Translations under genes and position numbers: made by a program
In this document: positions 23,911 to 35,830 of the stretch, in pieces
Numbering within the stretch: the first letter of the stretch is position 1
Layout of the letters: each line of letters starts with the position of its first letter
From: Armillaria gallica
Taxonomy: Eukaryota; Basidiomycota; Agaricomycetes; Agaricales; Physalacriaceae
Direction of reading: 5' to 3'
Assembly: GCA_037576215.1 (NCBI GenBank)
Contig: JBANDB010000007.1
Location: forward strand, 3,379,001-3,443,000
DNA: 64,000 nucleotides
The notes under the pieces: generated by a model
Told to the model about the DNA's origin: nothing
The model's input: the letters and a program-made list of their open reading frames with translations, nothing else
The model's database searches: none

Positions 23911-24378
23911 GACAGGAATGGGGTGGGTCGTGTGATGGTAGTGTGACTGTAACGCATTCCCTTGATTACCTCATACATCATCCGTCTCGATGCTCGACAT
24001 CCCTTTGTAGAAACGAAGAATTCAACATATAAGAAAGATGCTACTACCGGTTAAATATATATGCTCAACTTGTACCTCAACGCACACCGAAATTGATCAT
24101 CGATCCTGTCCAAGTTCTTGAACCATTTTAGGCATTCCAGACGGCAGGAATGGGGTGGGTCGTGTGATGGTAGCGTGACTGTAACGCATTCCCTTGATTA
24201 CCTCATGCATCATCCGTCTCGATGCTCGACGTCCCTTTGTGGAAATGAAGAATTCAACATACAAGAAAGACGCTACTACCGGTTAAATATATATGCTCAA
24301 CTTGTACCTAAACGCACACCGAAATTGATCATCGATCCCGTCCAAGTTCTTGAACCATTTTAGGCGTTCCAGACGGCA
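23911..24378 (+). repeat. 232-bp tandem duplication (two units)
   Basis: Unit one (23911-24142) and unit two (24143-24378) are nearly identical, differing at scattered, mostly transition positions. Each unit contains GTAACGCATTCCC and CATCCGTCTCGATGCTCGAC, so it carries the core of the motif seen at 2343, 11745 and 21438. I see no coding function. Confidence 0.85.
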
Positions 24379-26888
24379 ATTACATTAAACCCGAACACGA
24401 TAACCAGGTGCATTGGAACTGTGAAAAACGTCTCATCTACTTTACTTTGAGTTACTTGAAGTGAATACAGAACAGTCACTTACTGTCCATCGTGCCGATT
24501 TTTGAGATTTTTGAGTGATACTTGTATGCGTTTCCGAAACTTTTTCAATCCCCCTTGCCACCTGTCTCTGCCAGTCGACAACGATTATCATGAGTCAGAG
24601 ATATTGTGGAGACAGTGGCTACAAACCTGAATTTTTTCAAAGTTGATGTTTCTTGGCGTTTAAGCCAACAGATGGGAGCAGTGTCTGATCCCATGTTGTG
24701 GCAGCGCAAAGTTGGGAGTACTCTAGAGACTGATCGTTATCGGGAGATGATAAGTGTTCTTGACGTCAAACGTGCTTGCGAGGATTTGCAGAAATTGCCC
24801 ATACCTGCAGGTACGTGAACAGCATGTCAACCTGTTAAGTGACCGGGAAACGACACTGTCCACACGCCGATGAAAGTACTTCACTTGTCCTGAAAACGAT
24901 GTCATCATGCGCGTCATTCTTTTGTCTTATATGATCATTTGGACGTGTCCGCAATGGAACTTCACGGGCAACAAAATCTGCATTATCACTTTACAGGGCA
25001 TGCGCCCCATTGAATTCATCGAAAGGAAAACAATATTAGTGACTATCTAACGGCGAGTGCCAGCCTGAATTGGGATGGCGGTGACGTATTTGTATTCTGT
25101 AAGTAACTGTGAAAGGTGACAATCAGGGCAAGCAAGGGTTCATTACGTTTGGGCCATTCCGTGCTGGGCGGATGCATCAAGTTGTTGGGTACAACGGAGA
25201 ATCATCGATCTCAGGGAATTTCGCACACAGGATACAGTCTTAATGCATGTTAGTACATGTCTACTTTGAAGCCAGGGAAGTGGTTTGATTTCGCGCTTTC
25301 CTTCGCAGCCAAGAACCTACAGACATTGCACCTGACAATCCTATGGCGGCTCTGCTAAATGTCCGATGCGGACATCGCACAAGATATCAATACACTATGT
25401 CGGAGGCTCAGACGTAAGCCCCGTATAAGGAAGCAAAGTATCGAGCTTGACTAGGAAAGTGCAAATAGGATCCATACAAATGCCTCTGTACCATCGACGG
25501 GACACACTATTCCCTCGTCCGTGTGGTTTCAGTTGCGATAATAATCACGCTTCGTACACTGCACCGATGATTAATTTACGTTACCTTGTCTATCAGAACA
25601 ATCGTGCAAATTGCCTTGATTGGGTTCGAAGCACATGGTTCTTACATTTCAGTCGTTCACACTCGGGAGAAGAAAACCTCCGTCAAGGGTGTGGTCCTTT
25701 CTCCGTGCCGGCAGGGTAACTAAGCTAAGGATCTTGGCAGCAGAGAAAGTCAGAACTATACATGTAAAGGATGTTGCGACCGGGATTCTATCCTACGTTG
25801 CACTAGATATCTTTCTTGCCGTCGAAACATGTATATTTCCTTGGGCTGACAAATCCAAATTGTAGGGTACGTTCCAGAACCGCTTCTCTGTCAGGTTTGC
25901 GGGGAAAACTAAAAGACCCTTACACGTGTTGTACAAGATGACCGTCTTTAGCCCGATTTTGCGGTCTGGACTTCGGGTCGGGGTGGGCCCAAGCTGTTGA
26001 CCGCCTCTTGAAGGCGGAGACTTCACGCATCCGATCGTCGAGCTATTGCAGCGCTGACCTTCGTAGGTTTCACTTGTAAAGCCCAAGGGGCAGTATATGA
26101 CAGGTTTGGTCGGAGCAAATTCTCGCATGACCCACCCTTATAGGTGCTCCTATGAACCTCATCCGCCGTCTGTGAGTTACGTTGAGCACAGGAGTGAATT
26201 TCGAGACGTCAGACGAAAGACCACTGAGGAAGTGATGTCTGCCAAAGAAGTAGCTCACCTTGGAAAGTACTATATGGCTGTGCGCGATCAGATCTGCCCC
26301 TACTACTACTCAGGCCTGTCAACTTGATTATGACATAAGAAGTCACTGCTAAAAACCTCGCCAGTCAAAGGAGGCTGCAAACCGAGTACCATAACTGATA
26401 TTGCACACATCTTATTCGAACGCTGTGGTTATAAAAATTCATTGTTTGATATCATTCTGGATATGGACTTTTTGTATCAACTTTTTATGTGTATCAATCT
26501 GAGATGTCTCTGCCAATTTAAGATGGTGTCTGAATAGGTGGTATACATTCGACGTACCTTCCAACATTGTGCCGATTGGAAGGGGAAGAACCGGTTCCAT
26601 AATCTCCGTGCCCATTCTGACTTCTACGTCTCTACTCATCCACCTGGGCAGGGATTGGTCATTTTGATCCCGTTCTGGAAACATCCTGCTCCGCTGAAGA
26701 GTTTTTGACCGGGAGGTCTGTGCCGGTCCCAGCCGAGCCGATGTCAAATACAAAATTAAATCAATTACTACGCGAGTCCAAAATAAACATTTAAACTCCA
26801 GCAATTTGAAAAATTCGAAGGTGAGGAAGTCTCCGGGGTCATGCTGCTATATATGGTAAGAGCAAATACCTACAAATACCGGTTATTA
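24379..26888. other. gene-poor region with unrecognised frames
   Basis: Protein-like frames occur at 24606-24818 (+, ending at a GTACGT donor after KLPIPAG), 25447-25719 (+), 26097-26327 (+) and 26439-26804 (-, with PVLPLPIGTMLEG before a GTACGT donor). None matches a family I know. They may be exons or relics. No LTR was found here for the adjacent retrotransposon. Confidence 0.35.
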
Positions 26889-29800
26889 TCATAACCGGAG
26901 CGTACCAGTCCTGTATTCCATACTAACGTCTATTAAGTCATGTATATTCTTAGGCAGCTCGACTCTATATCTCGTGTTGTAAGGGATCACTCTAAACTGA
27001 GCGATCTTGCCTCCAACTAATGATCCATCCGTTTCTGCGAGGAGATATGAGCCACCTTTGGTTCTTTGAATTACAATCATAGGACCTAGGTATCTAGCAT
27101 CCAATTTCTTATTCAAGCTGTCTTCTACACGTGTATTTCTCATTAGAACTAGATGACCAGGCTTGAAGTCATAGTCGACTATAGTAGCTTTATGATCTCG
27201 CTGATATCAAAGTACATTTTCTAGTTTGGTTTGACTCACTCACTCGCGCATGTCCTGTACATGCTGGATATGTTTTGCTAGAGCTTGCACTTGTAGTCCT
27301 ACGAGTTCTTCAGTCTTTAGAACCCCACTAGGTGGTTTTACCAGCCATGTAGCTTCTACTATATCTAAAGGTAGAATCGGGTGTGCCCCTAGAGCCATGA
27401 AGTAAGGTGAACAACCTGTACCTCGTCTAGTAGTGATGCAATCTGCCCATAGTATATGCGGGAAGAAATAGAACCATCTTTTTATATTTCCATTCGTAGC
27501 TTTGTACAATGCTTGATGAATATCCCAATGTGGTCGCTCGATTTTGCCATTAGCTTGGGAATTGTAAGGCGAGATTCTGATTCCAGTAATCCCATATTTA
27601 TCTTCGAGCCACTGTATAACAGCAACCCAAGGTCCTCCATTATCCGTGACGATTTCATCAGGACATCCCCATTGACATATGATATCTTCAAAGAACCACG
27701 CTGCGATTGTCTTTGCATTTTCTTGAGGTAGTGGTCTACCTTCAGGCCATGACGAAAGAGAATCTCGGACATGAACAATATACCTGCACTGGTTCGAAGG
27801 TATAGGCATTACCATAGTATCACAATGCACTTTCTGAAATAGAGAAGGGGTTTTGGTGCGAGTTGGAGGGACTCTCAGCATGGTTTTCTGATGTACTTGG
27901 CACATATGGCAAGTCTTGACATACCAGCTCACATCTCGGTCTAGCTCGGGCCACCAAAATCTCTGTTCTAGTAATGACTTTGTCGCAAAGAACCCTCTAT
28001 GACCAAGCGAGTCATGACCAGCTTTCATCATATACATGCGGTGTTCTTTATTGACGACTAGTCGATGAAAGCCTTCTATATTGCGTCTATAGAGCCTATC
28101 TTCTTTATCCAAGAAGAAGTTACGACAGTACTGTTTAAAGTTGGTGTACTGTTTCTCATTAAAGTCTTCTGGATGGAATCTCGGGTTCTTTAACCAGATT
28201 CTAACCAGGGGCAAACACTCATCTTGTGCTTTGCCACTACTCGTTCTATGATCTTGCGGGTATTCAACAGCTTTAGACTTATCGAACCTGTCTTCTAGAT
28301 CAGGAATGAACGGAGTATTATTCAAAAATTGTCATATATTTTCGTTCTTTACTTCTTGTGCTAAGTACAAATCTCGATAGTCCTGTTTTTGTGATCTAGC
28401 ATTTTCTAGTTCCTTTTCAAAATCTGCGATTCCAGTTGCAAGTAGATAGCCTCCTCTGGTATCTATCTCATGTTTGAAATCTTCTAAATCCTTGGGAGCC
28501 ATTGTTGTCCCTGGTGCTGTTTCGAATTTTAAAGGACCATGATCCTCGAGGTCCATTCCCTCTAGATCAGGGTATACTTCATCTCCTGGCTGAGGATCTC
28601 GTCGAGATAACCCATCGGCCGGAAACATAGCTCCTTGAACGTGTCAAAGCGTGAAATGGAACATTAAGATATCTTCAATCCATCGGTTGATGGTCGCATT
28701 CGGTCCCATTCCAGGGTTGTTTAACTTCCCCTTGATATACTGAGCATCCGTTTCTACAACTAGATTGCATACTCCAATTAACCAGTACTGACACACTTTT
28801 AGGGCATGAAGCAGGCCATAGAGTTCCCTCTTAGGTTGTGAGAATCATGCTTCTCTTTCATTCAAAGTTATAGATCCAAATCATGCATAGTGGCGTCTGG
28901 TAGGATCTTCTTCATCAATTTGATAGATTATGAAGCCCACGGCTTTCCAAGACGTATCTATAGATATTCCAATTTCACCATTGCCATCTAGTTTTAGAGG
29001 TCGCAAGGCAGGACTGTTTACGACTGCCTTTTTCAAGGAGTCCATAGCTTTCTGCTGATCCTGTTCCCATGCGAACAGTGTATTGAGTCTAGTCAATTTT
29101 ACAAGCAGTTCTGCAATTTTGGAGTAATCTTTTATATACATCCTGCAGACTCCACAAGTGCCTAAGAAACTGCGCACGTCTGAGATGTGTTTACACAGTC
29201 CCCAACGTTCGATGACTCCAGCTCTATCTGTACTGACTTTTCTACCTTTGTATGTGCATAGATGACCCACAACGGTCATCTCGTCAACGCAAATAAAAGA
29301 TTTAGGCCCAGAGAAGGTCCCTCCACAGTATTTCATTCTTTGAACAACTTGATTCATGTTTTGCATGTGTTCCCACACAAAACGTCAAATACCAGGGTTC
29401 TCAGGTATGGTCTCATATGATCCGTCCTCAGTTTCGTACCTTGTTTCAGGTCCGTGTACTGGCACATCATCTATATAAGGTCTAGTAACATGGGGAATTT
29501 CTTCTCGGAGTATATGCATGACGTCTTCATGAAAGATAGGTATGGAATTTGTCCAACCCATAGGGAGTTTTACCAGACGCATCAAACCAAAAGGCATTTG
29601 GAATGTTGTGTAGTCGCAGGAACTGACGGCTATATTACATTCGTCGTATCCGACATATAAATCTAGACAACCTCCACAGGCTCTTCCAGCGAAATGTTCT
29701 GATAATTCATCTGTTGCAGGTGGAACTCCTGAGTGTGCGATTGTTACTGCATTCAAGGGCTCGAGACTATGTACTAGCCTTAGACTTTTCCCATCCTTTT

Positions 29801-30719
29801 TAATCACACAAACCCATCTAGATCTGTACGAAGAATTCGAGGGCTCATAAACACCAGAGTCAATTTTTGACTTGATAATTCGGCACACCTCATCATAGAT
29901 TCCAGGCGGTATTGGTATATTCCTTAAAACCAAAGGCGTATGAGGTACCACAGGGATATCTATGGGCAGAAAGAAGTCTTCTCGAAAGTGCCCTGCTTCT
30001 GTGTCATCCCAGGCAAAGCCTTTTTCTTGGAGACAGATGAAGTGGTGCACTAACTTGCGTTCTTCAGGCCTTAGAAAACCTATTGGATGGTTCTCGTCGA
30101 TCTTAAGCTTTCTTTCGTAAGTATATCGACCTGTAGGTTCAAATTCGGGAGGGTGGGGATTTAATTCTGGCATGCCTGCGAGCGGGTCTCCCTTTATATC
30201 CCTAACAATCCTGAATTTGTCAGGTAAGTCACCGAGAAGTGGCTTGACTTTTAAGGCGACTGGTTTATACTTCTTAGTGGCTAAAACTGAGATGGGTTTG
30301 TAGCCATTGTTATTCATTTTGGCATCTAGATGTTCAAATCCAGGGACCAAGGCTGTCTTTTTATACTTAGCTTTAGGCACTTGTTCTGTCTGAGACCAAT
30401 TACTGCGATGAATATCGAAAATCGGTACTTCTGTTTCATCTAGATCTGCATTTCTCATACTATGTTGCATACATACACATTTAAACATATTTGATTCATG
30501 GGGCAGAACTTTCCCTTGAAAATAAGAGTTCAACAAGTCCGCCACCTCCGTATCTTTTCATATCTCTTCATTGTTTTTGACGGCAGCCATGAGGAATATA
30601 TCTTGCAGACTCTCTTTAGAGAAGCTAGCATTTTCCTCAGGGCTGATATAGGCTTCGATCTCAATGCTTCCATCACTGTTCCTGACAAATTGTACTGCTA
30701 GCTCTCCCTGATCATCCAT
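26889..30719 (-). pseudogene. retrotransposon pol: RT-RNase H-integrase, interrupted by eight TGA codons
   Basis: One continuous frame of 1277 codons begins with ATG at 30719-30717. RT features include LRLVHSLEPLN, FQMPFGL and the catalytic YIDD (near 29460). RNase H follows (ISIDTSWKAVGF; NEREA; VETDAQ), then ADGLSRR. The integrase has an HHCC zinc finger (HDSLGH ... CHMC), the Asp-Asp-Glu core (HCDTM, VTDNGG, NGKIERP), and a C-terminal LDARYLGP module. In-frame TGA codons lie at 30558, 29385, 28881, 28845, 28644, 28332, 27240 and 27207 (low coordinate of each). There are no TAA or TAG and no frameshifts. Most TGAs sit where related elements have Arg (for example before FVWEH, FGSIT and FSQPKREL), implying CGA to TGA change. 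Not translatable as it stands. Confidence 0.92.
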
Positions 30720-31222
30720 CAGATCCTTGAGCTGGGAAAACCCTTGGCCTCAACAGGTCTATTCAATTTAGATGCCGTTCCCCTTGTGAAAGTGGGGATA
30801 GTGCATCGTCGACCGGTGTTAGGATCAGTGATAGTAATGATCTGACCTCCGTCAGAGTTATTCTTAATAAGGCTTTCAGTCACAACATCGAACGGTCTTC
30901 CTAGAAGTACTTTATATGCAGGATTATCGATAATATGGACTTGTAGATAAACTACTATGTCCTGAAACAAGAATGGAATGTTCTTTGCGAGGCCTAAGGT
31001 CTTCGCAAGTGAACTGTTCGCACTTTGCATATGAATAGTAATATCTGGGTCCCAACCAATGCCTAGGCTTAGTGCTATGTGCTCAGCCATTGACACTATT
31101 TGTGAACCTCCGTCTACTATACTCTCTTCGTGTCCTGCGCCGTTAATTAAAAGAAAGACAGCCCTTAGACTAGTCGACGCTCCGCCGACAATTACAGGTC
31201 TGGGAGGAAAGCATTCCCCCAC
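30719..31222 (-). CDS. retrotransposon aspartic protease (pro)
   Basis: The frame contains ESIVDGGSQIVSM, the aspartic-protease active-site region in which fungal relatives have D-P/S/T-G. It continues with MQSANSSLAKTLGLAKN, VYLQVHIIDNPAYKVLLGRPFDV and ITITDPNTGRRCTIPT, typical of basidiomycete Ty3 elements. The frame remains open upstream to about 31252. Its TGA (30721-30719) overlaps the ATG of pol by one base in the string TGATG. The pro frame is +1/-1 relative to pol, so pol needs reinitiation or frameshifting. Retroviral-like protease that would process the polyprotein inside the particle. Confidence 0.85.
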   Translation of the reverse strand: MGECFPPRPVIVGGASTSLRAVFLLINGAGHEESIVDGGSQIVSMAEHIALSLGIGWDPDITIHMQSANSSLAKTLGLAKNIPFLFQDIVVYLQVHIIDNPAYKVLLGRPFDVVTESLIKNNSDGGQIITITDPNTGRRCTIPTFTRGTASKLNRPVEAKGFPSSRI

Positions 31223-31966
31223 ATTTGTGCTAGTAGCCTTATAGCTACCTAATCAATCACTGGTTTAATCGCATATCCTCGACTGAAGTGAATTAAGTTT
31301 ACCAAGTCAACCCCAAAAGGGCAGCTATAAGTAATCTAGAAGAACTAAGTAGGAAGAAGAGTCATCCCCATGTTTGCACCTTGCTAGTTAATTGAACTGC
31401 TCCACATACAAAGGCGTCGTGCTCTCTCACCGACTAAAGTGATCTAGACATGCTAAGTTGACCACAGACCAAAGACGTTGCCTAGTTGAAGTGAAATAAG
31501 CCCTAGAATGCTTTAAGTTCGAACAGTTAATGAGTCAGTGTACTCTTTGCAAGTCTCGTACTTGAAGCCAGGACCTGTGTGTTCTTTGTAGAGTCTGTGT
31601 ACTCTTTGCAGAACTTCGGTTCTTTGTTGCAAGTGCATGTGCTTGTGTTGTAATCGAGTCCGTGTACTCCAGAGCAATTACGCTCTTTGTAGACCTCTAG
31701 GTCTTTGATTGTTCGATTGTTAAAGCTTGCCTAGTTAAAGCCTTACCAGCTCTTCTAGATGAAGTCGTTGCGAGTCTAAGCCACTCAAACTATACCTTAC
31801 AAAACCCCCACGTCCATATACCTCGCTATCGCGATTAGTGTATCTTGTGTAAACACTTCTAGATTTGAATTGAAGTTGTTTTAAAGCAAAACCCAATTGA
31901 TTATCGAAATCTACGTACACCATGAGTGCTTCTATCGTACTCACCCTTGAACTTAATATTGGTGAT

Positions 31967-31986
31967 TGTGTGTGTGTGTGTGTGTG
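31967..31986 (+). repeat. (TG)10 microsatellite
   Basis: An uninterrupted TG dinucleotide run in the leader of the Ty3 element. Confidence 0.95.
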
Positions 31987-32064
31987 ATTTAGTATCTAGA
32001 TTGACGATCTAGACACTAGTTTCATTTGCGCGCTGCCCGTTACCGAGCACATCAGCGCTCCGAT

Positions 32065-32128
32065 CTCTCTGGCTAAGAGTCGAACCCATCCTTCGCAGCC
32101 TGTGCTTTGTCGATACGCCAACAGAGAG
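32065..32128 (-). mobile_element. tRNA-derived SINE-like module A
   Basis: On the minus strand CTCTCTG and CAGAGAG form a perfect 7-bp acceptor-like stem around an A-box (TGGCGTATCGAC) and a B-box (GGGTTCGACTC). At 64 nt it is shorter than a real tRNA and lacks a clear anticodon arm. It is the counterpart of 49965-50027. Confidence 0.65.
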
Positions 32129-32470
32129 CTGAGTATATGCAGTGTCGCTGGTCCTGCATCGCCATCATGATTCGTTTATGTAGATGGATCCGCAATTGCA
32201 AAGTACATGCCACTTTGGAGCTTCATGACGTAGATTTTGAAGTGATAACCGGAAGCCACAGCCACCTTCATTTGTAGAAAGTGTCATGTATTGTTAGAGA
32301 ATGGAAAATATTTGCATCACATAAGAAATTGAAAAGTGTGAGGCCTATGATAGAAGTGAGCTGCGAGGTTCAGAGAGAACCGTTGAGTATGAATGCTTGC
32401 CAGAAATCATAGGTATAGTCAGTCCTTCCCGAAGACTATAAGAAGCATGAAGTAAAAAGCTTCACAACAT

Positions 32471-32576
32471 ACACCCTGCCATATTAAGCAGGACGTGTGT
32501 TGTGATCTCTCTCGCAGGGAATTGAACCTAGCTATGGGAAGCGACGAGGCCACTTCCCCAATATACCATCAGAGAG
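32471..32576 (-). mobile_element. tRNA-derived SINE-like module B with trailing hairpin
   Basis: The minus-strand tRNA-like part (32576-32507) has CTCTCT/AGAGAG ends, A-box TGGTATATTGGGG, stem GGAAG/CTTCC and B-box GGTTCAATTCC. Immediately downstream, 32498-32471 folds as CCTGC/GCAGG, with ACAC/GTGT below a 2-nt bulge. It is the counterpart of 50391-50492. Confidence 0.7.
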
Positions 32577-33009
32577 TTAATGGCCATCCTACAGTGGACT
32601 GTATCAGAGCCAGCCTATTACACATGTAAAGATGCCGTCGAAGAAGTGAGAGCGAGCTGTAAATTGCGGCTGACACAATGGAAGCCTACCATTCCAAACC
32701 AGGGTGTTTAGGATGGGGACAGGGAGAAAAGGAGCTGAACAAGGAGCACTGAATGAGGGACATAGGATACAGTGAGCTGGCTGGATGCAAAACGAATGGA
32801 GGAAACCCACACATTCAAGATACATGTTAACACCTCTGGAGAAAATGGACCAGAGCAAATTCTTCCCCAAAGTTTGGGGCGACTTGGAAAATTGGTGATA
32901 GACGTGTTGACGCCAAAGGGATACAAAGACTGGACTTGATAATGGTATGCCAAGCTGGAGATTAGAACAAAGAATGTTCTGCCCTGGACAAAAACCATGT
33001 GCAACACAT

Positions 33010-33116
33010 GCCCTCCCTTCTTAAGGAGGGCGCGCGCTGTGATCCCTCTTGCTGGGAGTCGAACCTAAGTGGCTCGCAGAGCGAATGACATGTGTCGCTG
33101 ATATGCCAATAGAGAG
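33010..33116 (-). mobile_element. tRNA-derived SINE-like module C with trailing hairpin
   Basis: The tRNA-like part (33116-33044, 73 nt) has CTCTCT/AGAGGG ends, A-box TGGCATATCAGCG and a perfect B-box GGTTCGACTCC. The downstream hairpin GCCCTCC/GGAGGGC is at 33031-33010. Related copies: 50926-51028 and 63533-63630. Confidence 0.7.
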
Positions 33117-34194
33117 ATGAGGCTTCGCTGGCAGTACATGACATTGTTTATGCAAATGAGAAAGCTCATGGATGCCATGCCCCATGCTCAGGGTGTGCAA
33201 TCGAGTCAATGCAGAAGGGTGACAGAGAGTGGAAAGATGGATGGGAATAGTCACTATATAGTCTGCAATGGTGGCTCGTTTCAATGGCAAGGGTCCGCTG
33301 ATGCGAAGAGACTGTCCAAAGAGATCTTGGATGTTGAACGTTATCTGGGAGTGTCGTCGATGCCAACTGATAGTCTTGCATGGCCAACTGGACACAGGGA
33401 TGACAGAGAGAGTGACATGTTGTTGCAAAGCATGTCCAGAAGACATTGACGTCCACTGATGTCTGGCTTTGCATAGGACTCGTACATTGTCTGAGAGTGA
33501 ACACGGTGACAAGGGATAATGACAATCTGTATCGCCTGAGGCTTGGTGGAACCTTTATGGAACCCACAATATGGCTGGTTCCATAGGCTACTCTGGGTGC
33601 TGGTCATTGCTCCATCTATCCTGGAAAAGGTGATCCCAATAGAGGTGGTGTCCTTCGAAGATGACAATACAGGCCCTGGGAGTAGGCACCTATTCTTTCG
33701 TTCCCTGCACATCAGTCACGTCCAACTATGAGGTTTCTCTCAGCACCGAATCCTCTGGCACCTCCTCCCCACCTGTTAATTACTGTATGTGAATCCATGG
33801 GTTGGTAGTAAGTTTGAAGGGATAGGGGGAAAGATCGTGATTTGGTCGTGGAGGAGAGATATAGCCATGGATGCATAGTTGCTGGTGAAATATCAGTGAT
33901 CTTGCAGACAGCCTGTATGAGAATCTAGTCGATGTGATTATCTGATCACAGGAAACTGTCTGCATCCACGTGTCAACCAAACGAGGATAAAAGGATGACG
34001 GACTCAATGCACGGTGCAAAGTTGGTTTTTTTGGGATATTGCTTGAAGCGACTGCAGAGAAAGTGTGCATGCCTAAGCCACGAGTATCAGTAGTGCAGAA
34101 TAATGGGAGTGTTGAGAGGGCCGAGCAGTGGAAAGCATTCAGAGATCGCTAGTGGTGGTCGTAGGTACATGATACCAGTGTATGGTCCGAAGTC

Positions 34195-34500
34195 TGAAAT
34201 GTCAACCATAAACAGGCATTGCCACCGACCTCCTTGACATGCTGCGGGCCCTCTCTGGAATACGACACAGAACCTTCGAAAAGCCTCCCTGATTCTATCG
34301 ACACATAGAAGAGCAACTCGGACAGCAAGACTGTTGGCTCCCTCTCTGGGGACAACCCGTTGCTGTCATCCACCACCATCTGGGAGTGCAGACTTGGTTT
34401 AGCGCACAGCCTAATCGCTAGCGCTCCACAGTTACCAAGTTCACCTTCAGTCTCAACAGGCCATTTAGAGAGCGAGTGTCGACCACTGAGCGACGTTGCA
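34195..34500 (+). repeat. module M, single copy
   Basis: It contains AGAGCAACTCGGACAG, CACCATCTGGGAGTGCAGAC and GAGCGAGTGTCGACCAC. The same ordered words occur twice in tandem at 45943-46590. I see no coding function. Confidence 0.6.
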
Positions 34501-34549
34501 TATAGATGGCTCTTGGCGTGGCAGCAATGTGGAGGCGCTTATATGCAGC

Positions 34550-35830
34550 GGAGGAGTATGGTTCATGCTTTGAATAATCGAGCTTTGTCAGTTCAAAGTC
34601 CCTTCATAGTGCATACCCTATTCTCTTAAAATGCCCTCCCTGTTTGATTTGCAGATTCAGGTGCGTGGATATGCCTTTTACGTGCTGCTGGGAACATATG
34701 ACATTTTCAACCAGTTAGGCCTTTCAAATTTCACGGAAACGTCCTACCGCTGGTTAGCCTTAGTATGTGTCAGTATGCTCTACTATTACTTGGTTATTCA
34801 CTGACAGCTCCTTGAGGTTTCTACGAAGTTCATCGAAATCGGCAAGTGTCCTGCTTGGCTCATAATTTAGACGAGTCACTCTGGACCTGGTTCAAGGCTG
34901 CAGTGCCAGTGTGAGGCCGTCAAGTTGCCGCTACATCTCCTTGTCGACCTTGAAGCTTCGGCACCATGCCTCCAAGCCCACAGAAGTTCGCTCCTGAACT
35001 CAGAGGAGCTCGTGAGCTCTAAATCCCCCAATCATTGCTTACTGATGTCGTGCACCTAAATTTTGCCACTTCTTTCCTGTTGGCTGCTAAAACGCTCTGT
35101 CCTACACCAGAAGGCGAATCCTGGATGTACGGGACGATGACAGATCTTCCTCGATGACCCGAATCCCGGTGATGCCTGCACTACAGTCATCCCTGTTCAC
35201 CTTCGCCTCAAAACTTCTCCAACATCATGATAATCACCCTTGCTACTTTCTTTCAATGCTGGTTTTTGTGTTGCATTATTCCTTGCGAGCTCGTTTTGAG
35301 AATCGTCTCGATTCAAGTTACGGCTCTTTTCCGTCCCTCCTTACTTCGTGATCCTTCAGTTCCCTTTGGTACCCCGCCTGAGAGTCAGCACCAAACAGAG
35401 TTTGACAGAACTGCATCAGCTTTGACTGATGATGCTGTCGTTTTGTCGCCAGACTTTATTGCAAAACTCAAGACCGGATCGGTTTCCTCTTGGCACACAA
35501 AAAGCAGGGCATCCAGCTTACAAGGGACGGGAGCTGTTTGGACAGTGGTTGTATTCTGCGACTCGAAAACTACATGCTCTGGCTCGAGAAGGAGATATGA
35601 CTTGATATATCTTTGTGGACTATCAGGTGAAATGACTGGTATACTCATATCTAGGTATGGTATCTCGTTGATTCCATTTTGCAAATGAGCTTACATGTCT
35701 TACTACTAGGCATTCTACATCTATATCCTGTCGTTTTTGACGACTAGTTCGGTGAATATATCATCCTTCGAGGAACAGATCTGTCCGTCATCCGCCACGG
35801 TGGTTTACTGGAGATGTAAGCCCAGCTCAG
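34550..35830 (+). other. segment P: decayed gene relic
   Basis: Matches 53160-54360, and its first 400 bp match 47550-47960. Protein-like exons are visible, for example GHPAYKGRELFGQWLYSATR with HALAREGDMT then a TGA and YIFVDYQ before a GTGAAA donor (35490-35625), and after an acceptor LHLYPVVFDD and GTDLSVIRHGG. The second copy has LLHLYDAVFNDKY and GTDLPVICHG. Frames are broken in both copies. The family is unknown. Confidence 0.45.

Larger units (their letters stand above)
26889..32054 (-). mobile_element. Ty3/gypsy retrotransposon, decayed, no LTRs found
   Basis: Order on the minus strand: leader/possible gag remnant (32054-31256), aspartic protease (31222-30719), reverse transcriptase, RNase H and integrase (30719-26889). 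This protease-RT-RNaseH-integrase order is diagnostic of Ty3/gypsy. I could not find a matching pair of terminal repeats on the two sides. The upper boundary at about 32054 is inferred from where homology with the second segmental copy (49965 onward) begins. A recognisable gag frame is absent, so the element is either 5'-deleted or strongly diverged there. The leader holds short C/T-rich near-repeats (CTCTTTG words, 31540-31700). Confidence 0.85.

Noticed and set aside
33021..33567. Minus-strand frames of 133-163 codons as genes
   Set aside because: Their lengths and frames are not conserved in the second unit, and their sequence has no domain character. They are open by chance in SINE-related DNA.
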